This document shows positions 29,790 through 36,126 of a DNA stretch of 36,126 nucleotides, in pieces. The notes under the pieces are model-generated. The model did no database searches. It was not told the DNA's origin and saw only the letters and a program-made list of their open reading frames with translations. The stretch is from Clostridia bacterium (lineage in GTDB: Bacteria; Bacillota; Clostridia; Christensenellales; Borkfalkiaceae): positions 1-36,126 of the forward strand of contig JAFTPE010000019.1 of assembly GCA_017463425.1 (NCBI GenBank), given 5' to 3'. The first letter of the stretch is position 1; each line of letters begins with the position of its first letter. A program made the position numbers and the translations under genes.

Positions 29790-29818
29790 TTGACTTTTAT
29801 TATGAATAATGCTATTAT
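29790..29818 (+). promoter_or_regulatory. ABC exporter operon promoter
   Basis: TTGACT (29790-29795) and TATTAT (29813-29818) with a 17-bp spacer. It is divergent from the tldD promoter only about 30 bp away, so the two may compete or share control. The start codon at 29861 follows GAGGAAA. Confidence 0.75.
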
Positions 29819-29860
29819 TTGTATATTGAATATTATATCATTGTTATTTGAGGAAAAATC

Positions 29861-31630
29861 ATGCTGTTTGGAAAGCATATCAACCGCTATTATTTAAAAT
29901 ATCTATATATGTTTTTATTCGGACTGGTCGCGCTCGTTACCGTCGATTACGCGCAACTGGAAATTCCGCGTCTTTATAACTATCTCATCAACGGCGTAAA
30001 CGAAGGCGTCGTGGAGATAGATGGGGTAATGGTTGCATTTGATTTTGATTTTGTGTTGAAACGTATCTGCCAACCTATGATGTGGATTATCTGCGCTATG
30101 ATAATCGGCAGATTTTTATGGAGAATCTGCTTTTTCGGCGCAGGGATTAAAATCGAAACAGATTTGCGTTTGAAAATGTTCGATCATTGCAAAAACCTTT
30201 CGCAAACGTATTATCAAGTGAATAAAGTCGGCAATTTAATGTCCTTGTTCACCAACGATATCGATACCGTACAAGAATGTTTGGGCTGGGGTACTATGAT
30301 GCTTGCCGACGCGCTGTTTTTGGGCGGTTTGGCAATCGTTAAAATGTGGACAATGAACGGAATGTTGACTCTGTTTGCCCTTATCCCGATGGCGTTTCTG
30401 CTCGCCGTATCCCTTATCGTCGGAAAGTATATGACGATGAAATGGGACGTACGCCAACAGGCGTTTTCCGATTTGTCCGATTTTTCCCAAGAAAGTTTTT
30501 CGGGTATCGCCGTCATCAAGGCGTTCGTAAAAGAATGTAAGGAATTGTGGGCGTTTAAAAAATTGAATGATAAAAACGAAACCGCAAACGTCGATTATAC
30601 GAAAATCTCCACGTTACTTCGAATTTTCGTTACTCTGTTTGTAGAATCGGTTATTTGTATCATTCTCGGTTACGGTGGTTATCTCGTTTATAAAGACGTA
30701 TTAAACGCAGGACAGTTGATGGAATTTATCGGTTATTTCAATTCGATTGTGTGGCCTGTAATGGCGGTGTCCGAACTGATTGAAATGACTTCGCGCGGAA
30801 AAGCCTCTTTGAATCGAATCGGCGAATTGTTGGAGGCAAAACAAGACGTGCGCGACAAAGCCGATGCGAAACCGATTGAAAGCGTTGCAGGGAAAATCGA
30901 ATTCAGGGATTTATCGTTCCGCCATGCAACGGGCGAATTTGACGCCTTAAAAAACGTATCGTTTACCATTGAGGCAGGCGAAAACGTAGGACTGATTGGA
31001 AAAACGGGCGCAGGAAAAACCACTCTGGTCGATTTGATTTTGCGTAATTATAACGTTGCAGACGGGTGCTTATTCGTAGACGGACAAGACGTCAACGACG
31101 TTACCATTTCGTCGCTGAGAAACTATATCGCTTACGTTCCGCAAGACAATTTCTTGTTCAGCGATACCATTGCAAACAACATTGCGTTCGCCGTAGACGA
31201 CAAATCCCCCGAAGGTGTTCGCCGCTCGGCGGAGCTTGCCGCAGTCAGCGACAATATCGAAGAATTTGCAGACAAATACGACACTCTGCTTGGCGAACGA
31301 GGCGTTACCGTATCGGGCGGGCAAAAACAGCGCATTTCGATTGCGCGCGCGCTGATGGTAGACGCGCCGATTTTGATTTTGGACGATTCACTCTCTGCGG
31401 TGGACACCAAAACGGAACGGACTCTTTTGGATAATTTACGCGCGGAGCGCGCAGGCAAAACCACCATTTTAATCGCGCACCGTATTTCCACCGTCGAACA
31501 GATGGACAAAGTGATTTTTATCGACGACGGACAGGTCGTTGCCGCGGGGTCGCATCAAGAATTGTTAAATTCTTGTTCCGCATACAAAACGATGGCGGAA
31601 TTGCAAAAATTGGAGGAGGAAAAAGATTGA
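29861..31630 (+). CDS. Heterodimeric ABC exporter, subunit with degenerate Walker B
   Basis: A 589-residue fused permease/ATPase of the multidrug exporter type: six membrane helices in about 1-320, then an ATP-binding cassette. Walker A is GKTGAGKTTL (about 380), the signature is canonical (VSGGQKQRISIARAL, about 483) and Walker B is ILILDDSLSAVD (about 504). Asp replaces the catalytic Glu. In LmrCD and TM287/288-type pairs this marks the protomer whose own nucleotide site binds but does not hydrolyse ATP. It is coupled to the next gene, one base separating stop and start. Substrate unknown; drug, lipid or peptide export are all possible. Confidence 0.92.
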   Translation: MLFGKHINRYYLKYLYMFLFGLVALVTVDYAQLEIPRLYNYLINGVNEGVVEIDGVMVAFDFDFVLKRICQPMMWIICAMIIGRFLWRICFFGAGIKIETDLRLKMFDHCKNLSQTYYQVNKVGNLMSLFTNDIDTVQECLGWGTMMLADALFLGGLAIVKMWTMNGMLTLFALIPMAFLLAVSLIVGKYMTMKWDVRQQAFSDLSDFSQESFSGIAVIKAFVKECKELWAFKKLNDKNETANVDYTKISTLLRIFVTLFVESVICIILGYGGYLVYKDVLNAGQLMEFIGYFNSIVWPVMAVSELIEMTSRGKASLNRIGELLEAKQDVRDKADAKPIESVAGKIEFRDLSFRHATGEFDALKNVSFTIEAGENVGLIGKTGAGKTTLVDLILRNYNVADGCLFVDGQDVNDVTISSLRNYIAYVPQDNFLFSDTIANNIAFAVDDKSPEGVRRSAELAAVSDNIEEFADKYDTLLGERGVTVSGGQKQRISIARALMVDAPILILDDSLSAVDTKTERTLLDNLRAERAGKTTILIAHRISTVEQMDKVIFIDDGQVVAAGSHQELLNSCSAYKTMAELQKLEEEKD

Positions 31631-31631
31631 T

Positions 31632-33545
31632 ATGACGTTTTTTGAAAAGTATTATCCTCTGATTATTATGGGCGGTATTTTGGGCGCGTTCGCGTTGGTG
31701 TTCGCTCTTTCCTACGCACTTATTAAAAATAAAAAAGAAAGCATCGGATTTGACAGAAACATACCCGACAAAGAAATCGTGAAACGTTTGCTTGCCTATG
31801 CAAAGCCATATTGGAAAGGGTTTGCGTTCGTTTTGCTCTTGATGCTGTTTTCCATTTCCTACGATATCGTATCCCCTCTCTTGATTGGGAAAATTCAGGG
31901 TATGATTAAAGGCGAATTTCAGTTAAATGATTTGTTTTTAATGATTGCGTTGTACGCAAGTATTTTAATCGTTACCTTGGTTTGTTCGTACGCGCAAGCG
32001 ATTATTTTACAAAAAATCGGACAAAAAATCGTTTCCAATATCCGTATGGATTTATTCAAACATATCGAAACGCTGTCCCACGAACAACTCAATCATATCC
32101 CCGTCGGGAAATTGGTTACCCGCGTTACCAACGACACCAACGGCGTTTCTATGATGTTTACGAACATTATCGTCAACCTTATCAAAAACTGTTTCGTAAC
32201 CGTGGGCGTATTGGTGGCAATGCTGTGTTTAAATTACGCCTTGACGTTGATGATTTTATGTTTCGTGCCGTTCGTCATTTTCTTTACGGTCATCTTCCGT
32301 AAATTTTCAAGACGCGCGTATCGCCGCGTAAAAGACAACACCACGGATATCAATACCTTTTTGTCTGAAAATTTATCGGGTATCAAAATCACGCAATTTT
32401 TCAACCGCGAAAACACGAAGTTGGAAGAATTCAGAAAAAAGAATACCAGCCTTGGCAAAGCCAAACATCAACAAATTTTCGTATTCGGTATTTTCCGTCC
32501 TATGGTATATATGTTGTATATCGTTTCGGTGCTTTGTCTGTTTTTCTTCGGCGCAAAAGGCGCGTTGGACGGAAAAGCAATCCTTGGTCAGACGATTACC
32601 AGCGAAATTATCGTTTCGTTCTATATGTATATCTCCAAATTCTTCAACCCTATCCAAAGCCTTGCCGAACAGTTTAATTGGTTGCAATCGGCGTTTGCCT
32701 CCGCGGAAAAAATTTTCACGATTATGGATATGCAGCCTATCGTCGTGGACGAAGACGGCGCAATGGAATTGACCGAAGTCAAAGGCAAAATCGAATTTAA
32801 AAACGTTTGGTTTGCTTATGAAAACGAAGATTGGGTATTAAAGGACGTTTCTTTTACCGTCGAGGCGAAACAAACGGTGGCGTTCGTCGGGTCGACGGGT
32901 TCGGGAAAAACCACTATTTTATCTTTAATTTGTCGCAATTACGATATTCAAAAAGGTCAAATTTTAATCGACGGAATCGATATCAAAAAAATCAAAATTT
33001 CTTCTTTGCGAAAACACTTTGGACAAATGTTGCAAGACGTGTTCCTCTTTTCGGGTACAATTCGGGACAATATCCTACTCCGCGAAGAAAATGTCAGCGA
33101 CGAAGAAGTGTGGCAAGCGTGCGAATACGTACACGCGGATTCGTTTATCTCCAAATTGCAAGAAGGATTGGATTATGAAATTTTGGAACGCGGCAACAAT
33201 TTCTCCGCAGGACAAAGACAACTGCTTTCCTTTGCGCGAACAATCGTGCATAAACCCAAAGTGATGATTTTGGACGAAGCAACCGCAAATATCGACACGG
33301 AAACCGAACAAATCATTCAAAAATCCTTAGAAAAAATGATGAATATCGGCACTATGTTAATCGTTGCGCACCGTTTGTCCACCATACAACACGCGGATAA
33401 AATTATCGTACTTTCCCACGGAAAAATTATTGAGGAAGGCGACCATTTCGACCTATTGAAACGAAAGGGAAGTTATTACAATCTGTACACCTTACAACAT
33501 CAAAAAGAAACCCTGTTAAAAGGCGAAATGAAACCTGCCGTGTGA
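31632..33545 (+). CDS. Heterodimeric ABC exporter, subunit with active Walker B and altered signature
   Basis: A 637-residue partner of the preceding exporter half. It has an N-terminal helix plus linker, then six membrane helices in about 60-370 and an ATP-binding cassette. Walker A is GSTGSGKTTIL (about 419), Walker B VMILDEATANID (about 543) has the catalytic Glu, and the signature is altered (FSAGQRQLLSFARTI, about 523). Altered signature here plus Asp in the partner's Walker B are the two halves of one degenerate ATP site, so the pair forms one active and one inactive site. The N-terminus is about 40 residues longer than the partner's. Confidence 0.92.
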   Translation: MTFFEKYYPLIIMGGILGAFALVFALSYALIKNKKESIGFDRNIPDKEIVKRLLAYAKPYWKGFAFVLLLMLFSISYDIVSPLLIGKIQGMIKGEFQLNDLFLMIALYASILIVTLVCSYAQAIILQKIGQKIVSNIRMDLFKHIETLSHEQLNHIPVGKLVTRVTNDTNGVSMMFTNIIVNLIKNCFVTVGVLVAMLCLNYALTLMILCFVPFVIFFTVIFRKFSRRAYRRVKDNTTDINTFLSENLSGIKITQFFNRENTKLEEFRKKNTSLGKAKHQQIFVFGIFRPMVYMLYIVSVLCLFFFGAKGALDGKAILGQTITSEIIVSFYMYISKFFNPIQSLAEQFNWLQSAFASAEKIFTIMDMQPIVVDEDGAMELTEVKGKIEFKNVWFAYENEDWVLKDVSFTVEAKQTVAFVGSTGSGKTTILSLICRNYDIQKGQILIDGIDIKKIKISSLRKHFGQMLQDVFLFSGTIRDNILLREENVSDEEVWQACEYVHADSFISKLQEGLDYEILERGNNFSAGQRQLLSFARTIVHKPKVMILDEATANIDTETEQIIQKSLEKMMNIGTMLIVAHRLSTIQHADKIIVLSHGKIIEEGDHFDLLKRKGSYYNLYTLQHQKETLLKGEMKPAV

Positions 33546-33571
33546 TTGAAAATTCTATCGTTTAAACGTGT

Positions 33572-33604
33572 TACGCCCCGAAAGTTTTATGCTTCCGGGG
33601 CGTA
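33572..33604. terminator. Bidirectional terminator between the exporter and lipid kinase genes
   Basis: TACGCCCCG (33572-33580) pairs with CGGGGCGTA (33596-33604) between the converging genes. The T-runs are short on both strands, but the position fits. Confidence 0.7.
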
Positions 33605-33623
33605 GTTTTATGCGTATTCGTTT

Positions 33624-34547
33624 TTATGCGTTTTCCGTTTTATCAGGGTCGGACAACGCCACGCTGAGCGATTGTTTGTACGCTGTGATAACGATATGTT
33701 CGTGCGAACCGCCGTTTTCACCGTCCAACGTCCAAGCCGTCGGCTCACAACGGATTTCAAATTTTTTCGCCCGTACGAACGCCAAACCCGACGAGGCAAA
33801 ATCACGCGAAAGAAATCCTTTTTTCAACTGATCCCAATCCTTTAAGGTTTTGGGACGAGGAATAAACAACCCCTCCAACAACCCGTCGTTCAAAACCGCT
33901 TCTTTGTCCGTGAAATTTTTCACACCGCCAATGGAACGGGAATTGGATATCGCGCCGAAAATAAATTCTCCTTTTAATACCGTTTCGCCCGTGTCCACCG
34001 TCATTTTACGACAAGCCCTTTTCAATTTTTTCGGTCCGACGATGCTTCTTACCACGTTGACGAAATAAGCGAGAAACTTCCAACGTTTTTTCGCTTTTTG
34101 GTCGGTGTCATAGGCTACGTTGGTCGCCACGCCAAACGCCGCCACGTATGAAAAATACGTGTTCTCAAATTTACCGACGTCCACGTCCACGACGTAATCG
34201 GACACCGCGATTTTTGCCGCCGCAATAACGTTGTTTTTAGGTAAATTGTGCGCGGTTGCAAAATCGTTTACCGTGCCTGTGGGAATATACCCCACCGTTA
34301 CCTTTTTGGGCAACAACATTACGGCGTTTACCAACTCGTTTAACGTTCCGTCGCCACCGGCAACGACGATACGGTCAAAATCCTTTCCCTCGGCAAGAAT
34401 TTTTTTCTTCCCATCACCAGGAGCTTGCGTAGAATACACCACTACGTCGTAATTCGCTTTGATGAAAATATCCACAACTTCGGCAAGTCGTTTGCAGATT
34501 TCGCCCGAACCCGATTGCGGATTGAATATAAACAACAGTTTTTTCAT
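33624..34547 (-). CDS. Diacylglycerol-kinase-family lipid kinase (YegS/DgkB-like)
   Basis: About 307 residues. FIFNPQSGSG near the N-terminus and the nucleotide-binding VAGGDGTLNELVNAV are the hallmarks of the DAGK catalytic domain. GYIPTGTVNDFATAHNLP is the third conserved block. The C-terminal beta-sandwich region includes FIFGAISNSRSIGGVKNFTDKEAVLNDGLLEG. Members phosphorylate diacylglycerol or related lipids to recycle phospholipid precursors. The start at 34547 gives 10 bases to a GAGG site; ATG at 34553 is possible but only 4 bases away. The promoter lies in the end of the upstream remnant gene. Confidence 0.9.
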   Translation of the reverse strand: MKKLLFIFNPQSGSGEICKRLAEVVDIFIKANYDVVVYSTQAPGDGKKKILAEGKDFDRIVVAGGDGTLNELVNAVMLLPKKVTVGYIPTGTVNDFATAHNLPKNNVIAAAKIAVSDYVVDVDVGKFENTYFSYVAAFGVATNVAYDTDQKAKKRWKFLAYFVNVVRSIVGPKKLKRACRKMTVDTGETVLKGEFIFGAISNSRSIGGVKNFTDKEAVLNDGLLEGLFIPRPKTLKDWDQLKKGFLSRDFASSGLAFVRAKKFEIRCEPTAWTLDGENGGSHEHIVITAYKQSLSVALSDPDKTENA

Positions 34548-34582
34548 TTCCATATCGCCTCGCTTTTCATTCCGTTTGTTTT

Positions 34583-34611
34583 ATCATAGCACTATTTTTC
34601 GCAAATGTCAA
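34583..34611 (-). promoter_or_regulatory. Lipid kinase promoter
   Basis: On the minus strand TTGACA (34611-34606) and TATGAT (34588-34583) with a 17-bp spacer. It overlaps the last codons of the hydrolase remnant, which ends at 34592. Confidence 0.75.
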
Positions 34612-35002
34612 CGCTTTTTCCGTATTCGCCCGCCGCCTCGTTTAAGGCGCGAATATACCCGTCTTTGTCCATCATAAAGCTAAGTCCGTGTCCTGCCCCT
34701 GCTACCTTATAAATCCATTTTTTCTCAGACGCGCCTTTTTCGTATTCGTAATATTTTCCACGCAAAACCAACCCATCGTTACTGCGAACGGACAATTTCT
34801 CGCACGGCATAGAGCGCGTTTCTTTCATCCACCCTACCATCACGTCGCGATACGGTTCGTAAATTTCACCGTCGGGAATTTGATATTCGTCTTTCCCTAG
34901 CGGTTTCCGTTTGGGAGAATAGAACGCCATATAAAAACAGATAAACGCCGTCAACGCAATCAGCAATACAACTGCGGACAATACAATTAAAACCACTTTC
35001 AT
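34592..35002 (-). pseudogene. Alpha/beta hydrolase remnant with internal in-frame deletion
   Basis: A 136-residue frame starting at 35002 (MKVVLIVLSAVVLL). The N-terminal part has a membrane anchor (about 3-28) and a segment FYSPKRKPLGKDEYQIP...NDGLVLRGKYYEYEKGA resembling the start of a membrane-anchored serine hydrolase. From about residue 93 it jumps to SEKKWIYKVAGAGHGLSFMMDKDGY, which resembles the C-terminal catalytic-His strand. The nucleophile Gly-x-Ser-x-Gly region and the acid, roughly 150-180 residues, are missing. No enzyme activity is expected. The frame is still open and has a perfect promoter, so a membrane microprotein role cannot be excluded. Confidence 0.6.
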
Positions 35003-35011
35003 AATACGCTT

Positions 35012-35040
35012 ATTATACCTCTTTTTATGCAAATTGTCAA
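35012..35040 (-). promoter_or_regulatory. Promoter of the hydrolase remnant
   Basis: On the minus strand TTGACA (35040-35035) and TATAAT (35017-35012) with a 17-bp spacer. The ATG at 35002 starts nine bases after the -10, so the leader would be only a few nucleotides and has no RBS. Confidence 0.75.
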
Positions 35041-35058
35041 ACGCTCGTTCCGTTCTCC

Positions 35059-35087
35059 TTGCTTTTTTATTTACGGTATGATATAAT
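35059..35087 (+). promoter_or_regulatory. Promoter of the QueG-like gene with overlapping dyad
   Basis: TTGCTT (35059-35064) and TATAAT (35082-35087) with a 17-bp spacer. The -10 lies inside an inverted repeat, ACGGTAT (35073-35079) and ATACCGT (35086-35092), a possible operator. Confidence 0.65.
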
Positions 35088-35102
35088 ACCGTTGACGTCG
35101 CT

Positions 35103-35140
35103 CGAATGGGGCTACCCCCATATGCGGGCAACCCCATTCG
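35103..35140 (+). repeat. Long hairpin in the QueG-like gene leader
   Basis: CGAATGGGG (35103-35111) pairs with CCCCATTCG (35132-35140), with an inner CCC/GGG pairing. It lies between the promoter and the RBS (AAGAGG) of the gene starting at 35160. It may be a palindromic repeat element or a leader control hairpin. Confidence 0.55.
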
Positions 35141-35159
35141 TCGTAAAAAAGAGGTTTTT

Positions 35160-35834
35160 ATGTCGTCTTTTCAATCTATTTTAAAAGAATACGCCCGTTC
35201 GCTGGGCGCAGATCTCGTGGGATTTTGCGACCTTACGCAATCGCCTATCAAAAACCAACCAAATTTACATTACGCAGTTTCCATTGCCGTAAAAATTTCC
35301 GACTCCGTGTTAAAAACCATTGATAACGCGCCTTCGTTTGTGTATTTTCAACAATACCGCACCGCCAATGCGTTGCTTGACAAAATCGCATTTTTGCTGG
35401 CGCGAAAAATAGAGGATTGTGGCTATTCCGCCCTGCCCGTTGCGGCAAGCCAGAGCCTCGGGAAAAACAATCCCTACCGCGGCGTTACGTCGCATAAAAC
35501 CGCCGCCGTTTTATCAGGACTTGGATTTGTGGGAAAAAGCGGATTGTTTCTTTCCTCTTTATACGGCAGTAAAATCCGCCTTGCCACCGTGCTGACCGAT
35601 TTGCCTTTACAAAGCGAATTGCCCTTGATTGAAAACGGTTGCGGTGAGTGCACCATTTGCCAAAAAGCGTGTCCTGCCGGCGCAATCTTCGGACAACTTC
35701 CTACCACGGACGGAGAACGGAATTTTGACCCCGAAAAATGTTCGAGGTATATGAAAGAACATTTTCAAGACGTCGGCAGAGGCAGCGTTTGCGGCGTTTG
35801 TATCAAAGTTTGCCCAAAAAATAAACTCCGATAG
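35160..35834 (+). CDS. QueG-like iron-sulfur protein (short epoxyqueuosine reductase family member)
   Basis: A 224-residue protein. The start at 35160 follows AAGAGG; an upstream in-frame ATG falls inside a leader hairpin. The central region SHKTAAVLSGLGFVGKSGLFLSSLYGSKIRLATVLTDLPL matches the cobalamin-associated catalytic domain of QueG. Two 4Fe-4S motifs follow: CGECTICQKACPAGAI and CGVCIKVCPKN, with an extra Cys in the CSRYM element. QueG normally has about 310-380 residues with a C-terminal HEAT-like domain for tRNA, which is absent. It may be a compact QueG or a related reductase with another substrate. Confidence 0.75.
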   Translation: MSSFQSILKEYARSLGADLVGFCDLTQSPIKNQPNLHYAVSIAVKISDSVLKTIDNAPSFVYFQQYRTANALLDKIAFLLARKIEDCGYSALPVAASQSLGKNNPYRGVTSHKTAAVLSGLGFVGKSGLFLSSLYGSKIRLATVLTDLPLQSELPLIENGCGECTICQKACPAGAIFGQLPTTDGERNFDPEKCSRYMKEHFQDVGRGSVCGVCIKVCPKNKLR

Positions 35835-35868
35835 GTGCGTCACTCATAGAGATTTTTTAGACATTATA

Positions 35869-35896
35869 AAAGGATAGCAAAATTTTGCTATCCTTT
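35869..35896. terminator. Bidirectional terminator after the QueG-like gene
   Basis: A perfect 28-base palindrome with arm AAAGGATAGCAAAA (35869-35882) is bordered by T-rich sequence on both strands. It serves the QueG-like gene and the converging partial gene at the window end. Confidence 0.88.
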
Positions 35897-36001
35897 ACTT
35901 TTTGCTTTGCAAAACACACGGCTTTCTTTTGAAAGTATAGTGTGCTACACTTTTGAAAATTTTCCACAAAAAATATCAACTCGATAAATTGGAATTTGTC
36001 G

Positions 36002-36126
36002 TTATAAATCAATCTTGATTTCGTATTGGTCATCAATAAGAATATAGTTTGAATTATGTCTTTTCGCAAGTGCCAAGACTTCTGCATTATCTGCCAATAC
36101 ACTCTCCATTGTACACCATTCATCAT
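36002..36126 (-). CDS. C-terminal end of an unidentified protein (partial)
   Basis: The last 40 residues of a minus-strand gene entering from beyond the window: DEWCTMESVLADNAEVLAL then AKRHNSNYILIDDQYEIKI, ending DL at a TAA (36002-36004). The composition looks like a normal protein, with an alternating hydrophobic pattern in NYILIDDQYEIKIDL. Another frame in the same place is open longer but reads through the downstream terminator and has poor composition. No family can be named from this fragment. Confidence 0.6.
   Translation of the reverse strand, partial: DEWCTMESVLADNAEVLALAKRHNSNYILIDDQYEIKIDL

Noticed and set aside
35857-36126. Longer minus-strand frame at the right edge
   Set aside because: It continues through the bidirectional terminator at 35869-35896 and has poor composition. 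A different frame ending at 36002 gives a normal-looking C-terminus.

Overview
The window looks like a chromosomal segment from an anaerobic, low-to-moderate G+C Gram-positive bacterium, most likely an uncultured member of the Clostridia (Bacillota). The clues are consensus TTGACA-17-TATAAT promoters, strong GGAGG ribosome binding sites, a SigB/SigF-type sigma factor with partner-switching regulators, ammonia-dependent AsnA, a heterodimeric ABC exporter and a TldD/TldE pair. Species level cannot be read from the sequence.

Layout. Positions 1-720 hold a complete IS200-type insertion sequence: one tyrosine transposase flanked by hairpins. Positions 813-2636 (minus) are a four-gene sigma-factor module: STAS anti-anti-sigma factor, degenerate RsbW-like protein, sigma factor, intact RsbW-like kinase. 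Positions 2742-8876 (minus) are a housekeeping run secA-prfB-tsaD followed by a putative heavy-metal permease. asnA (plus) and metK (minus) converge on a shared bidirectional terminator near 10270. Positions 11708-16099 (plus) carry a radical SAM activase-like gene that appears leaderless, an ABC-F ATPase, and an SPFH protein paired with a small ribbon-helix-helix-like protein. Positions 16156-17282 hold an XRE regulator, a probable structured small RNA under a promoter with an operator-like dyad, and a tRNA-Ser(UGA) surrounded by fragments of itself, including an exact 25-bp direct repeat of its 3' end.

Positions 17302-26444 (minus) are an oligopeptide-type ABC importer operon (oppA-oppB-oppC-oppD-oppF plus a DUF3899-like membrane protein). 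Four of its five transport subunits are enlarged. OppD carries an insertion of about 400 residues inside its ATPase domain, OppF about 110 residues at a different site, OppC about 200 residues outside the membrane, and OppA is 867 residues with a membrane anchor instead of a lipobox. This is the most unusual system in the window. Upstream lies a 650-bp gene-free stretch with leader hairpins, a promoter and a cluster of palindromic interspersed repeats.

Positions 27092-29680 (minus) encode a TldE/TldD protease pair. Positions 29861-33545 (plus) encode a heterodimeric ABC exporter with one degenerate ATP site. The end holds a diacylglycerol-kinase-family lipid kinase, an alpha/beta hydrolase remnant whose catalytic centre has been deleted in frame, a short QueG-like iron-sulfur protein and the C-terminus of a gene that runs off the window.

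Most genes are on the minus strand, which is probably the leading strand here. All six GGGGCAGG octamers found are also on that strand. No CRISPR array, rRNA or prophage structural genes were seen.
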